NCBI GenBank assembly: GCA_965278945.1
Contig: OZ257128.1
Location: forward strand, 3,410,001-3,474,000
From: UBA10649 sp965278945
Lineage (GTDB): Bacteria; Actinomycetota; Actinomycetes; S36-B12
Direction: 5' to 3'
Length of the DNA stretch: 64,000 bases
How positions within the stretch are numbered: the first letter of the stretch is position 1; each line of letters starts with the position of its first letter. The notes under the pieces are model-generated. The model did no database searches and was not told where the DNA came from. It worked only from the letters and a program-made list of their open reading frames with translations. Position numbers and translations under genes: made by a program. This document shows positions 33,263-41,966 of this stretch, piece by piece.

Positions 33263-34411
33263 GTGGTGAGACGAAGACTGCGGTCACTCTGGGATGAGCC
33301 GGCCGTACCGAATCCGCCGCGTCGCGTGTGGCGGGACTGGGCGCTCGTCGGCGTTCTTGTGCCACTGGCAGTTGTCGAGTTCCTCCTTCGCGATGATCTG
33401 ATCTGGGCGCCAGTTGCGCTCCTGCTTGCTGTCGGCTTGGCTCCCACCTTGCTCTGGCGGCGAACCCGACCGCTGCTCGTGATGGTCATCGCCTTCGGGA
33501 TCCTGATTGTCCTCAACATCTCCGCCCTTGCCGCGTCTGCGGGATCAGTAGGCATGTACTCGTCGGTTTTCGTGTTGCTCCTGCCCTACGCGCTATTGAG
33601 GTGGGGTAGCGGTCGGGCGATCCTCATCGGGATGCCACTCGCACTGGTGACTGCCGGGATCGGGATCTGGGCGACATACACGAGCGTTGGAGACACCGTC
33701 GCCGCTGTCATCTTCTTCGTGTCTCCCGCAGTGCTTGGTGCCTTCGTCCGCTACTGGTCGACGTCGCGAGGTCGCGAGGTTGACCAGGTCAAGTTGCTCG
33801 AACGCGAGCAACTTGCGCGCGAACTGCACGACACTGTCGCGCACCATGTCTCTGCGATCGCGATCCAAGCTCAGGCCGGACGGGTCCTCGCACAGTCGCG
33901 ACCGGACGCCGCGGTCGAGGCGCTGACGGTGATCGAGGCAGAGGCTTCCCGTGCTCTAACCGAGATGCGTGCGATGGTCCGCGCGCTTCGCGATGGCGAT
34001 GACGCGGACCTTGCCCCGCAGCGTGGAGTTGCCGATATCGCGCGTTTGGCCGCAACTGTTGCGGACGCACCGCGCGTGGAGGTCTCGATAGCGGGCGACT
34101 TGGACGATCTGAGTCCGTCGATTGAGGCCGCGGTCTATCGCCTTGCCCAGGAGTCGATCACGAATGCCATTCGGCATGCGCGCCACGCCAGTCGGATCGA
34201 CGTACTGATTCGAGGGGATGCCGACTGCGTTCGTCTGACCGTCATTGACGACGGTGACTCAACGTCTTTGGGCCGCGCATCCTGGGGCTACGGGCTCATC
34301 GGAATGACCGAACGGGCCACGCTGCTGGGCGGCTCGCTCGATGCTGGCCCACGCTCCGACCGTGGGTGGACCGTCAGTGCGGTATTGCCCCGAGTGGGAG
34401 CGCCACGATGA
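33263..34411 (+). CDS. Sensor histidine kinase (NarL-type two-component system)
   Basis: 382 residues from GTG 33263, six bases after TACTCT (leaderless). The N-terminal half has about five or six membrane segments (for example LVGVLVPLAVVEFLL and LLVMVIAFGILIVLNISALA). The HisKA_3 domain has the phospho-His in QLARELHDTVAHHVSAI. The ATPase domain has QESITNAIRHAR and WGYGLIGMTERA. It lacks an extracellular sensor, so it probably senses membrane state or a small molecule. It is translationally coupled (ATGA) to its regulator and divergent from the MmpL gene, whose expression it may control. Confidence 0.85.
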   Translation: MVRRRLRSLWDEPAVPNPPRRVWRDWALVGVLVPLAVVEFLLRDDLIWAPVALLLAVGLAPTLLWRRTRPLLVMVIAFGILIVLNISALAASAGSVGMYSSVFVLLLPYALLRWGSGRAILIGMPLALVTAGIGIWATYTSVGDTVAAVIFFVSPAVLGAFVRYWSTSRGREVDQVKLLEREQLARELHDTVAHHVSAIAIQAQAGRVLAQSRPDAAVEALTVIEAEASRALTEMRAMVRALRDGDDADLAPQRGVADIARLAATVADAPRVEVSIAGDLDDLSPSIEAAVYRLAQESITNAIRHARHASRIDVLIRGDADCVRLTVIDDGDSTSLGRASWGYGLIGMTERATLLGGSLDAGPRSDRGWTVSAVLPRVGAPR

Positions 34412-35064
34412 CGATCCGCGTAGTCGTGGCCGACGACCAGGAGCTGGTGCGAACCGGGCTGTCGATGATCCTCGACGCGCAGCCGGACATCACGGTCGTG
34501 GGTCAGGCTTCCGATGGACGTGAGGCGGTGTCGATGGCGCGCAGTCTTCGTCCCGAGGTCTGCCTGTTCGACGTACGCATGCCCGAGCTTGATGGCATCG
34601 AGGCGACGCGGCTTCTTGCCGGTCCCGATGTCGAGGATCCGATGGCGGTGGTCGTGATCACGACCTTTGACCTTGACGACTATGTGTACGGAGCGCTGAA
34701 GGCCGGGGCTCGTGGATTCCTACTGAAGGACTGCGGACCGGAGTTGTTGAGTCAGGCGATCCACGCTGCGGCGAACGGCGACGCGCTGATCGCTCCCCGC
34801 ATCACGGCCCGGCTCCTTGGTGAGTTCGCCGGCGCCAAGCGGGACGCGGAGCCGGCGCAGCCGATCGTGCCGCTCACGGGTCGTGAGGAGCAGGTCCTCC
34901 TTGCCGTCGCGCGAGGTCGCACCAACGCGGAGATTGCCGATGAACTCCACATCAGCCTCAGCACCGTGAAGACCCACCTCACCGCCCTCACAGCGAAGAT
35001 CGGAGTTCGCAACCGGGTGGAACTGGCGATGTGGGCCTACGACACCAGACGCGTCAGCGTCTAG
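34408..35064 (+). CDS. LuxR/NarL-family response regulator
   Basis: 218 residues from ATG 34408. Receiver domain VVVADDQELVRTGLSMILDA with phospho-Asp in CLFDVRMPELDG and Lys in FLLKDCGPELL; C-terminal HTH ARGRTNAEIADELHISLSTV then KTHLTALTAKIGVRNRVEL. Partner of the kinase at 33263 by overlap. The stop shares CTAG with the convergent glycosidase gene. Confidence 0.9.
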   Translation: MTIRVVVADDQELVRTGLSMILDAQPDITVVGQASDGREAVSMARSLRPEVCLFDVRMPELDGIEATRLLAGPDVEDPMAVVVITTFDLDDYVYGALKAGARGFLLKDCGPELLSQAIHAAANGDALIAPRITARLLGEFAGAKRDAEPAQPIVPLTGREEQVLLAVARGRTNAEIADELHISLSTVKTHLTALTAKIGVRNRVELAMWAYDTRRVSV

Positions 35065-36248
35065 TTGACCAGGATCGACTGCAGCAGCGCGACCTTCGCG
35101 CCATTGATCGTCGTCCAGTCGTCGTTGAGGACACCGCCTGTGTCGCCCGAGTTCGGGTTCCATGACCAGAACGTCCAACTCGTCCCGGTGCTCTTCAGGT
35201 ACTGAGCGAACTGCGTGATCCACCTGCCCTCGACGGTGTCCGGGGTGACGTTCTTGGCGCCGAACTCACCGACGAGAACGGGCGCGATGCCCTTGTCGAT
35301 GATGTATCCGAACCCCTTCTGCCAGCGATCGGCGAGCACCGACGACATGTTCGGGTCGGTGAACCACGGCTGGGCGAAAACTCCGGGGCCGTACTCGTGC
35401 GGTGAGTACACGACGTGCCCCGGCTTCCCGAGCCTGATCGGCTTCGTACGCACGCCCTCGAGGTTCCCGCCCCACCAGTGCCGGTCTAGCTTCCCGCCCG
35501 CCACCTGGCCCTCGATTCCCTCGACGAGGATCAGCGCGTCCGGATCCTGCCGAAGGACGGTTCTGCCGGCGCGTTCTGCGGCGAGGCGCCAGTCGGTGGG
35601 ACCACCGGTACCCCACGTTGCCCGGCCGTGCGGCTCGTTCTTCAGGTCATATCCGACGACATTGTCGACGTCGCCGTACCGGTCGGCGAGCATTCGCCAG
35701 GTCGAGATCCAGTCCGCCTTCGTGTAGCCGTCCTGCCCGTACCAGAGGTCGTACGTGTAGCCGTCGTCCGACTGAGAGTGGTTGTCGAGGATCACCATGA
35801 GCCCCTGCCGACCGGCCTCGGCGATGATCTCGTCCATGATCTGCAGCGGGCGCTTGCCCTGCAGTGCCGCGTTGCGCCCATTGCCGAAGTCGATTCCCGT
35901 GGCACTTGACGAGCGGAGCGCCTCGATAGAGAAGGGGAGCCGGACGACGTTGAAGCCGAGATCGGCAATCTGCTTCAGCATGTCCTTGTAGTCGCGCGTC
36001 CACAGCCCGTGCGGCGCGTGATTTGCAGTCTCCATGCCGAACCAGTTCACGCCTTGCAGGACGACGGTGTCGCCGTCTGCATCCACGATGCGCGATCCCG
36101 AGGTCGACAAGGGAAGGTCGATATCCGAGTGCGCTAGTCGAGTGGCACTCGCCGACGACGGAGCCGATGCATTCGCCGGAACTGCTAGTACCGCCGCTGC
36201 GAACGCTGCGCTCAGCGCCAGGAGCGCTACGCGATGCTGACGTCTCAT
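35061..36248 (-). CDS. Secreted GH5-family endoglucanase-like glycosidase
   Basis: 395 residues with signal peptide (ALLALSAAFAAAVLAVPANA). A (beta/alpha)8 hydrolase: VLQGVNWFGMETANHAPHGL, FNVVRLPFSIEAL, the acid/base Glu in YDLKNEPHGRATW and the nucleophile Glu in APVLVGEFGAKNV. SPHEYGPGVFAQPWF and TFWSWNPNSGDTGG complete the cellulase pattern of the GH5_1-like group. No carbohydrate-binding module. It probably cleaves beta-1,4 glucans outside the cell. Confidence 0.9.
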   Translation of the reverse strand: MRRQHRVALLALSAAFAAAVLAVPANASAPSSASATRLAHSDIDLPLSTSGSRIVDADGDTVVLQGVNWFGMETANHAPHGLWTRDYKDMLKQIADLGFNVVRLPFSIEALRSSSATGIDFGNGRNAALQGKRPLQIMDEIIAEAGRQGLMVILDNHSQSDDGYTYDLWYGQDGYTKADWISTWRMLADRYGDVDNVVGYDLKNEPHGRATWGTGGPTDWRLAAERAGRTVLRQDPDALILVEGIEGQVAGGKLDRHWWGGNLEGVRTKPIRLGKPGHVVYSPHEYGPGVFAQPWFTDPNMSSVLADRWQKGFGYIIDKGIAPVLVGEFGAKNVTPDTVEGRWITQFAQYLKSTGTSWTFWSWNPNSGDTGGVLNDDWTTINGAKVALLQSILVN

Positions 36249-36262
36249 TCAGCGATGCTACG

Positions 36263-36463
36263 TCAGCTACTGCGATACACCGCAACGATCGCGTTCGCGT
36301 GACCGTGACCAAGTCCATGCACCGTCTTGAGGTACTCCACTTGCTGCATGTGGGTCTTGTCCGACACGTTCGCCAGTTGAGTCATCCAGTAGTCGATCGG
36401 CCGGCCGTACTTCTTCTCTATCGACGGGAAGTATGACTTGGGTCCTGTCACCTTGTCTGCCAT
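36263..36463 (-). CDS. DUF4287 small protein
   Basis: 66 residues from ATG 36463. PKSYFPSIEKKYGRPIDYWM and the Gly/His-rich end TVHGLGHGHANAIVAVYR match the DUF4287 family of small actinobacterial proteins. Function unknown; the HGLGHGHA segment could contact nucleic acid. A longer upstream frame exists but is Arg-rich and probably not translated. Confidence 0.75.
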   Translation of the reverse strand: MADKVTGPKSYFPSIEKKYGRPIDYWMTQLANVSDKTHMQQVEYLKTVHGLGHGHANAIVAVYRSS

Positions 36464-36502
36464 GGCACGACGGTAGCCCGTCTGTCGACGTCCACGATTG
36501 CG

Positions 36503-36508
36503 TAGGCT
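36503..36508 (+). promoter_or_regulatory. -10 box of a leaderless promoter for the PlsC gene at 36515
   Basis: TAGGCT followed by six bases and GTG 36515. No Shine-Dalgarno sequence is present. No clear -35. Confidence 0.4.
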
Positions 36509-36514
36509 CAACGT

Positions 36515-37243
36515 GTGCGGTGGACTGCTCGGTCGGCGACGACGGCCGCATCGGGCCTGGCTGCGACCGCAGCCGTTGTTGTCGTCCTCGGCGTTGTCTG
36601 CCGGAACGGACGGGAATCACGCCTGGTCGATCCGATGCTGCGGACGTGGTCGCGTGCCTGGCTGGTACCTGCAGGCGTTCGACTACAGGTCGAGGGTGCT
36701 GATCGCATCGAGCCGGGTCAGGCGTACATGGTCGTGTCGAACCATCAGTCCAATCTCGATCCGATGGTGCACATCGCCGGTATTCCCCTGCCGCTGAGAT
36801 TCCTGGCGATGCGGGCGCTTTTCGATCTGCCTCTCCTGGGCACGGCCATGCGGAGCATCGGCATGATCGAGGTGGATCGAGAAGACCCGGACATGCGAAC
36901 GATCCGTGAGGGAACGCATCGCGCGCTAGCGAGAGGACTGAGCGTGCTGGTGTATCCCGAGGGCAAGACCTCTGGAGACGGGACCATCGACCGCTTCCAT
37001 ACGGGGGCGTTTGCCCTCGCCGTTGCGAACGGGGTGCCGGTCCTTCCCGTGACGCTGATGGGAACCCGAGCCGTATGGACTCCGGGTAGCAACGCGATTC
37101 GTCGCGGGGTCGTGCGGCTGGTGGTTGGGGAGCCGATCGCTACCGACCAGATGACGACGCGCGATGCCGTGGCTCTGCGCGATGAGGTCCGCGCGTGGAT
37201 CGTGGCAACCTACCTACGCCGCGACGCCTCGCGCTCGAAGTGA
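36515..37243 (+). CDS. PlsC-type glycerolipid acyltransferase (1)
   Basis: 242 residues. An N-terminal hydrophobic segment (AATAAVVVVLGVVC) precedes the acyltransferase domain: motif I NHQSNLD (His and Asp of the catalytic pair), motif II GMIEVDRED, motif III YPEGKTSGD, and VPVLPVTLMG. It transfers an acyl chain to a glycerol phosphate or related acceptor at the membrane. It is convergent with, and overlaps by 30 bp, the di-iron protein gene at 37214, at the edge of the lipid cluster 36.5-44.3 kb. Acting on dihydroxyacetone phosphate or on the sn-2 position is equally possible. Confidence 0.8.
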   Translation: MRWTARSATTAASGLAATAAVVVVLGVVCRNGRESRLVDPMLRTWSRAWLVPAGVRLQVEGADRIEPGQAYMVVSNHQSNLDPMVHIAGIPLPLRFLAMRALFDLPLLGTAMRSIGMIEVDREDPDMRTIREGTHRALARGLSVLVYPEGKTSGDGTIDRFHTGAFALAVANGVPVLPVTLMGTRAVWTPGSNAIRRGVVRLVVGEPIATDQMTTRDAVALRDEVRAWIVATYLRRDASRSK

Positions 37244-38008
37244 GTTCTCCACGATCGTCAGCCCGGCCATGCCGGGAAGTTTGGCGAGGTTCGAGTCGAT
37301 GCGCCGGACCTCGTCCATGCCCTCGTCGCCGGAGAACAGGTGCGCCATCACGTGCTTGACCTCCGATGGGGCGGAGATGCTGGTGCCGACCGGCTCCCAG
37401 GCCTTCTCCAGCGCGAAGCGGGTGAGCTTCTGGGCCGTCTTGCTCCGCTCGAGGCGCTCGCGCGCCTGTGATGCGTAGAAGGCGACGTGGCGTGTCTCCT
37501 GCTGTGCGATGCGCTGAAGCAGGGGAGCCAGCGTCGGGTGCCCCTCGAGCTTGGCCAGGCGACGGTAGGCCGCAACCGCGCTCCACTCGTTGGCCGCTCC
37601 CCACGTCATGTGGACAGCGACGAAGTCCATGCCGACGAGGTTGCCGAGAACGGACTGCTTCAGCGGGCCGATCTTGTCCTTCCACCCGAGCTTGATTCGC
37701 GATGCCTTGAGCTCGTCGAAGTCGACAGTGATGCCGTGCATGAGCAGGACATGAGCGAGCGCCTCGCCGTGCCAGAACTCCTCGCGGTTCCACATCGTCA
37801 TGAACGCGGCAACGTCGCGTTCCTTGTGGGAAGGCGTGACGAGCAGATCGCGCAGGTAGCAGACGGTGTGGTACTCGACATCGCACATGTAGCGCAGGCT
37901 CCGCAGCGTCTGCTCGGGCAGGGGGTTCGTCTTGAACGCCTCGAAATCGAGGTCCTCCCACGTGACACCCTCAGAGGTCTCGGTGTAGTCATCAATGTCG
38001 AATGCCAT
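37214..38008 (-). CDS. Ferritin-like di-iron protein (complete ligand set)
   Basis: 264 residues from ATG 38008, with GGAGG upstream. A four-helix ferritin-like fold with all six expected ligands: Glu45 (CDVEYHT), Glu77 and His80 (NREEFWHGE), Glu141 (AANEWSA), Glu171 and His174 (QQETRHVAF). This E...ExxH...E...ExxH arrangement is that of O2-activating di-iron enzymes such as acyl-ACP desaturases and AurF-type oxygenases. It overlaps the acyl-CoA reductase gene by 17 bp. By context it could desaturate or oxygenate a lipid chain or headgroup; ferritin-type storage is unlikely given the monomer length and pairing. The paralogue at 40238 has lost half of these ligands. Confidence 0.75.
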   Translation of the reverse strand: MAFDIDDYTETSEGVTWEDLDFEAFKTNPLPEQTLRSLRYMCDVEYHTVCYLRDLLVTPSHKERDVAAFMTMWNREEFWHGEALAHVLLMHGITVDFDELKASRIKLGWKDKIGPLKQSVLGNLVGMDFVAVHMTWGAANEWSAVAAYRRLAKLEGHPTLAPLLQRIAQQETRHVAFYASQARERLERSKTAQKLTRFALEKAWEPVGTSISAPSEVKHVMAHLFSGDEGMDEVRRIDSNLAKLPGMAGLTIVENSLRARGVAA

Positions 38009-40241
38009 GCCGACCTCCTCTCCCGTCCGTCCTGAGGTTCCAGTCCACCACATCCCAACCCTTGCTGCCCGCGTGGCGGTACAGGTGGATGTCGGGGTTG
38101 ACCGCGGTGGGATGGCCCAGCATCTGCAGCCAGGCCTGGTCGGCGAGGCTGTCGCCGTAGCCGTAGGACTGGCTCAGGTCGAACTCGCACCGAGTCGCGT
38201 AGTGACGAAGCCACGCCGCTCGCGCCTCATCGACTAGTGGCGGCGTGGCTAGGTATCCGGTCAGCACACCGTCGCGCTCGTGCATCCGCCCAGCGACTAC
38301 CTCGTCGAAGTAGGGCGCGGCGAAGGCGGTGAGCAGGTCGATGCTTCCGGTGACGAGGATCGTGCGGTGACCGGCCTCGCGATGCTGTCGCACACGTTCG
38401 AGGGCTTCGGGCAAGAGGTGCTCGGTAAGTTGACGGCCCACGCGGCCCGCGACCAGCTTGTCGATGTCGGCGACGTTCATGCCCTTGTAGTTGCGCAGGA
38501 ATGTGCGGATGAACTCGCCGCGGTCGCGCCGCTCGGCAGCGACGTAGCGCGGAATGCCGGCGATCAGGCGCGCGGCCTCGAGCGGCCACCGGACCGGCTC
38601 CTCATCTGAGAATCGCAGCCAGACGTACTGCTCCACGAGGTTCGCCTTGAGAACGGTGCCCTCCAGGTCGAACACGGCGACGACATCGGTGCGAGGAGTC
38701 AGCGGCCGCTCCCGGCGTACGGCGCCCGATGACCTGTTCGCGAACGCTCGCGTCAACGTCGTGATCGACGGGAAGTGCACGTCCTGCAGGTAGTGGTGCC
38801 AGTCGATGTCGCGCACGTCGAAGCCGTGATCGGCCTTCGCGTCATCGGGAAGCGCATCGTGCAGGGCTCGCGTCTGCGCGTCGTCGAAGATGAGCTCGGT
38901 CTGGACGTAGGCCCGGTACAGGTCCGTCAGCGCTCTTTCGATCTCGAGCTCGCCCTTGATCGTCGCCAGCCGATCTACCCATCGGCGCGTGAATGGGATC
39001 GTCGGGAGCCGTCCGACCAGGTTCTCCGCTGCGGACGCACGGCGCTCGCGCAGGTTGACGCTTCGCTCGACGCTTCGGCCGCCGGGGAACTGCCAGGACG
39101 GCACGATCACCGGTCCGGCGTCAGTGGGGATCGGGTTCTTGGTGAAGTACTCGTTGACGTTCTCGTACATGCCGTGGAACGGAAGCGGGTTGCTCGACCC
39201 GGAGGCGATGTGGAAGTACTGGGGCTGCTCGGGCTCCGGCGGGTTGGCGGCGACCGCGAGGATCGCGTTGACCACGTAGTCCACGGGGATGATGTCCAGG
39301 ACGCTGTCGGGAAGCGCCGGGAAGTCGGGCAGCTGCCCGCGCCCGTAGGCGAGGATCAGTGGATCGGCCACCTTGAATCCGTCGATCCAGCCGGGATACG
39401 GGTGGTGCAGCGAACTCTCGATGATCGACGGCCTCAGGATCGACAGTCGGCGACCCGCCCACGTCTCCTCGGCGACGCGCTCTCCGAGCGCCTTCGTGAA
39501 CGTGTAGACGTCGGTCCAGCCGAGGCTCTCGGCCCGCGCCCGGCCCCAGTCGACGAGCTGGCTCTCGACCCACTCCTTGCGAGCTGCTTCGGATGCCTCC
39601 GCGACAGCGCGCGGGCCGACCTTTCCCAGTCGTGCGCGGGCAGAGTCGAGGAATGAGCGCAGCGCCTCGGGTCGACGAGAGCTGAACTCGACGCGCTCGC
39701 GAGCGGCGACCGCGGCGACCTGCTCCACTCGCCAGTCGACCGCATGGTCGAGCCGAGACTCGGTGGCAATGCCCTTCCGCGAGCCAGCGACGTACACCGT
39801 CGAGATGTGGACGACATGAGGGTCGGTGTCTGCCGCGAGCAATGCGCCGTACAGACCGGTCGCGCCTCCGACGTTCGTCTCGAACGCCTTGTCTATCGGC
39901 GGGTCGAAGCTGACTGCCGACGCGCTATGCAGGACGACGTCGAGATCGGCGGGCAGCGGGGCAACGCATTCAAGCGGTCCCTCGACGACGCGGACGCGAT
40001 CGCGGAGCGCCTGCCTGACTGCCTCATCGCCGATCTCCTCTCGCCACGGCTTGAACACAGACTTGCGCGCGAGGTTGTCGACGCGAGCCTGAGCGGTCAC
40101 CGTCGCCTTCGGGCGGACAAGGACGCTGATCGTGGTCTGCGGCTGCGAGGTGAGCAGCCGCTCGAGCAGTGCCTGGCCGACGAACCCGGTGGCGCCGGTG
40201 ATGAGGACGTGCGACTCGCCAAGGTCGAGTGCGGCTGTCAT
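37992..40241 (-). CDS. Fatty acyl-CoA reductase fused to a HAD-IB phosphatase domain
   Basis: 749 residues. Residues 10-500 are an extended short-chain dehydrogenase of the alcohol-forming FAR type: TGATGFVG (15-22), catalytic Tyr246 and Lys250 in YTFTK, and RLSILRPSIIESS. The residues from about 518 form a HAD-IB domain: nucleophile Asp525 in FDLEGTV, motif II Ser in ILVTGSID, motif IV GDSLAD near 696-701. The acid/base position is Glu527 rather than the usual Asp. It should reduce acyl-CoA to fatty aldehyde or alcohol with NADPH, and may dephosphorylate a product. Start overlaps the upstream di-iron paralogue as ATGA. Confidence 0.8.
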   Translation of the reverse strand: MTAALDLGESHVLITGATGFVGQALLERLLTSQPQTTISVLVRPKATVTAQARVDNLARKSVFKPWREEIGDEAVRQALRDRVRVVEGPLECVAPLPADLDVVLHSASAVSFDPPIDKAFETNVGGATGLYGALLAADTDPHVVHISTVYVAGSRKGIATESRLDHAVDWRVEQVAAVAARERVEFSSRRPEALRSFLDSARARLGKVGPRAVAEASEAARKEWVESQLVDWGRARAESLGWTDVYTFTKALGERVAEETWAGRRLSILRPSIIESSLHHPYPGWIDGFKVADPLILAYGRGQLPDFPALPDSVLDIIPVDYVVNAILAVAANPPEPEQPQYFHIASGSSNPLPFHGMYENVNEYFTKNPIPTDAGPVIVPSWQFPGGRSVERSVNLRERRASAAENLVGRLPTIPFTRRWVDRLATIKGELEIERALTDLYRAYVQTELIFDDAQTRALHDALPDDAKADHGFDVRDIDWHHYLQDVHFPSITTLTRAFANRSSGAVRRERPLTPRTDVVAVFDLEGTVLKANLVEQYVWLRFSDEEPVRWPLEAARLIAGIPRYVAAERRDRGEFIRTFLRNYKGMNVADIDKLVAGRVGRQLTEHLLPEALERVRQHREAGHRTILVTGSIDLLTAFAAPYFDEVVAGRMHERDGVLTGYLATPPLVDEARAAWLRHYATRCEFDLSQSYGYGDSLADQAWLQMLGHPTAVNPDIHLYRHAGSKGWDVVDWNLRTDGRGGRHGIRH

Positions 40242-41086
40242 CGCGAGCCCCCGCGGGCCGCACTCATGGCGGATCGGTGGACAAGGCGCAGTCCCGCCAG
40301 TCCGGGGTATCCGTCGACCCGCGCGTCAATCGACGCGACCGTGCTCGCATCGAGGAGGCTGCGATAGAAGCTGAGCGTGACGTCGGAAGATTGCTCCATC
40401 GATCCGAGCGGCCAGCGGATCTTCGACAGGCGACGACGGGCCAGGCGAGCGGCCTTGGGTGACCGGGCGAACCTGTCGCGCGACTGCGCCGCGAAGAACG
40501 CCTCGTGGCGCTCCTTGACCTTGAGGATGTCGGTCACGGTGCGAGTGAGTTCGACGTTCGAGGTGCGCTCGATGAGTCTGGCGTACGCAGCCTGGGTTAC
40601 CCACTCGTCGATGGCACCGGTCATCGTGTGGACGGCGACGACGTCCTCGCCCAGGGCATTGGCCACCACTGACTCGCGGATTGGCTCCACTCGCTCGGCC
40701 AGTGCTCGGAAGGCCGTTCTCACCGGATGTGACCGCGGAGCCGCCGAACTCCGGGGGAGCGGATGCGCGTTGACGATCGCCTCGAGTGCGTCGGCAATCC
40801 AGTACTTCTCGTACGCCCAGGTGACCAGGAACGCCGTCACTCGCGCGTCCTTGTGCGTCGGCGTGACAAGCACGCCGCGCAGGTACTGCAGGGTCGATCT
40901 CTCCAGGCCCGCGAGGTAGTCCACGAGAGTCACCGCGCCCGGGCTGAGCGGGTGCTCGGCGTAGGACGCGAGGTTCAGGCTCGATCGGTGGCTGCCCACT
41001 GCGGTCCGCGCGAAGTCGCGGACATTGAACTCGGCCGCTGGTACACGCTCGTTCGGGTTGGCTGCCGTCGGCACGGTTGCGGTCAC
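40238..41086 (-). CDS. Ferritin-like paralogue with degraded metal site
   Basis: 282 residues from GTG 41086 (GGAGGG nine bases upstream). It aligns along its length with the protein at 37214, sharing for example YLRGVLVTPTHK. Of the six metal ligands Glu62, Glu161 and His194 remain, but Glu77 and His80 of the paralogue are replaced by Lys94 and Ile97, and Glu171 by Lys191. Two acidic-to-lysine changes make iron binding very unlikely. It is probably a structural or regulatory partner of the intact di-iron subunit. First gene of the minus-strand operon, 82 bp from the divergent SDR gene. Confidence 0.7.
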   Translation of the reverse strand: MTATVPTAANPNERVPAAEFNVRDFARTAVGSHRSSLNLASYAEHPLSPGAVTLVDYLAGLERSTLQYLRGVLVTPTHKDARVTAFLVTWAYEKYWIADALEAIVNAHPLPRSSAAPRSHPVRTAFRALAERVEPIRESVVANALGEDVVAVHTMTGAIDEWVTQAAYARLIERTSNVELTRTVTDILKVKERHEAFFAAQSRDRFARSPKAARLARRRLSKIRWPLGSMEQSSDVTLSFYRSLLDASTVASIDARVDGYPGLAGLRLVHRSAMSAARGGSR

Positions 41087-41156
41087 CTCCCTGCGCCCTC
41101 CATCAGCCGTCCGACGCTAGTGTCCCGGTCCGCCTCATACCTCGGTTTCCGACGCG

Positions 41157-41162
41157 TATGGT
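41157..41162 (+). promoter_or_regulatory. -10 box of a leaderless promoter for the SDR-PlsC-AGPS operon
   Basis: TATGGT followed by GCGTTC and ATG 41169. The 82 bp between the divergent starts at 41086 and 41169 must hold both promoters of the lipid cluster. Confidence 0.45.
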
Positions 41163-41168
41163 GCGTTC

Positions 41169-41966
41169 ATGTTATGCGCCCTCATCACTGGAGGCACATC
41201 AGGCATCGGTGCCGCGTTTGCCCAAGCCCTGGCGGGCGAGGGCTATGACCTTGTCCTCGTCGCGCGCGACGAGGAGCGCCTCTCGGAGTGCGCCGAGCGT
41301 CTGCATCGTGAGCACGGCGTCCACGTCGAGATCCTGGTGGCCGACCTGGCGGAGCGCGATCAGGTGGCCCGGGTCGCTGCTCGTCTAGAGGATTCCGAAC
41401 GACCGGTCGACATGCTGATCAACAATGCGGGCTTCGGCGTCCACTCGTCGCTCACGGCGGTGGACACGTCCCGCCACGAACAGGCGATAGACGTGATGGT
41501 GCGAGCAGTCCTGATCCTCGGTGGAGCGGCCGGACGCACGATGCGTGCACGTGGTCGCGGAACGATCATCAACGTGTCGAGCGTCGCCGGCTACATCACG
41601 ATGGGCGGCTACTCGGCTATCAAGTCCTGGGTGACGACCTACAGCGAGAGCCTCGCCGTTGAGTTGAGAGGAACCGGGGTTCAGGTCACCGCGCTCATGC
41701 CCGGCTGGGTGCGCACCGAGTTCCACGAGCGCGCGGGGATCGGGGTCTCCTCGATTCCGTCATCCCTGTGGATCGATGTCGACCACCTTGTGGCCGTCGC
41801 GCTGAAGGACGCGCGCCGCGGGAAGGTGATGTCGACGCCTACGCTTCGCTTTTGGGTACTGCAGTCCTTGTGCCGACAGCTGCCTCGAAAGACGATCCGA
41901 TGGGTGTCCGGCAAGATGTCCTCCAGCCGTCGGTCGGGCGCCACCGTGGAGAGTGCACAAGTATGA
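41169..41966 (+). CDS. Short-chain dehydrogenase/reductase
   Basis: 265 residues, classical SDR: cofactor loop TGGTSGIG, NNAGFG, catalytic Ser in NVSSVAGYI and YSAIK (Tyr-x-x-x-Lys). The C-terminal part (LWIDVDHLVAVALKDARRGK then LRFWVLQSLCRQLPRKTIRW) resembles membrane-associated SDRs acting on acyl chains. Within this cluster the attractive role is reduction of acyl- or alkyl-dihydroxyacetone phosphate (the step done by DHRS7B/Ayr1 in eukaryotes), but ketoacyl reduction is also possible. The stop overlaps the next start as ATGA. Confidence 0.8.
   Translation: MLCALITGGTSGIGAAFAQALAGEGYDLVLVARDEERLSECAERLHREHGVHVEILVADLAERDQVARVAARLEDSERPVDMLINNAGFGVHSSLTAVDTSRHEQAIDVMVRAVLILGGAAGRTMRARGRGTIINVSSVAGYITMGGYSAIKSWVTTYSESLAVELRGTGVQVTALMPGWVRTEFHERAGIGVSSIPSSLWIDVDHLVAVALKDARRGKVMSTPTLRFWVLQSLCRQLPRKTIRWVSGKMSSSRRSGATVESAQV

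Noticed and set aside
37214..41086. Ferritin or bacterioferritin iron-storage function for the two ferritin-like proteins
   Set aside because: They are too long, lack ferritin pore and nucleation patterns, one has lost its iron site, and both are in a lipid operon.
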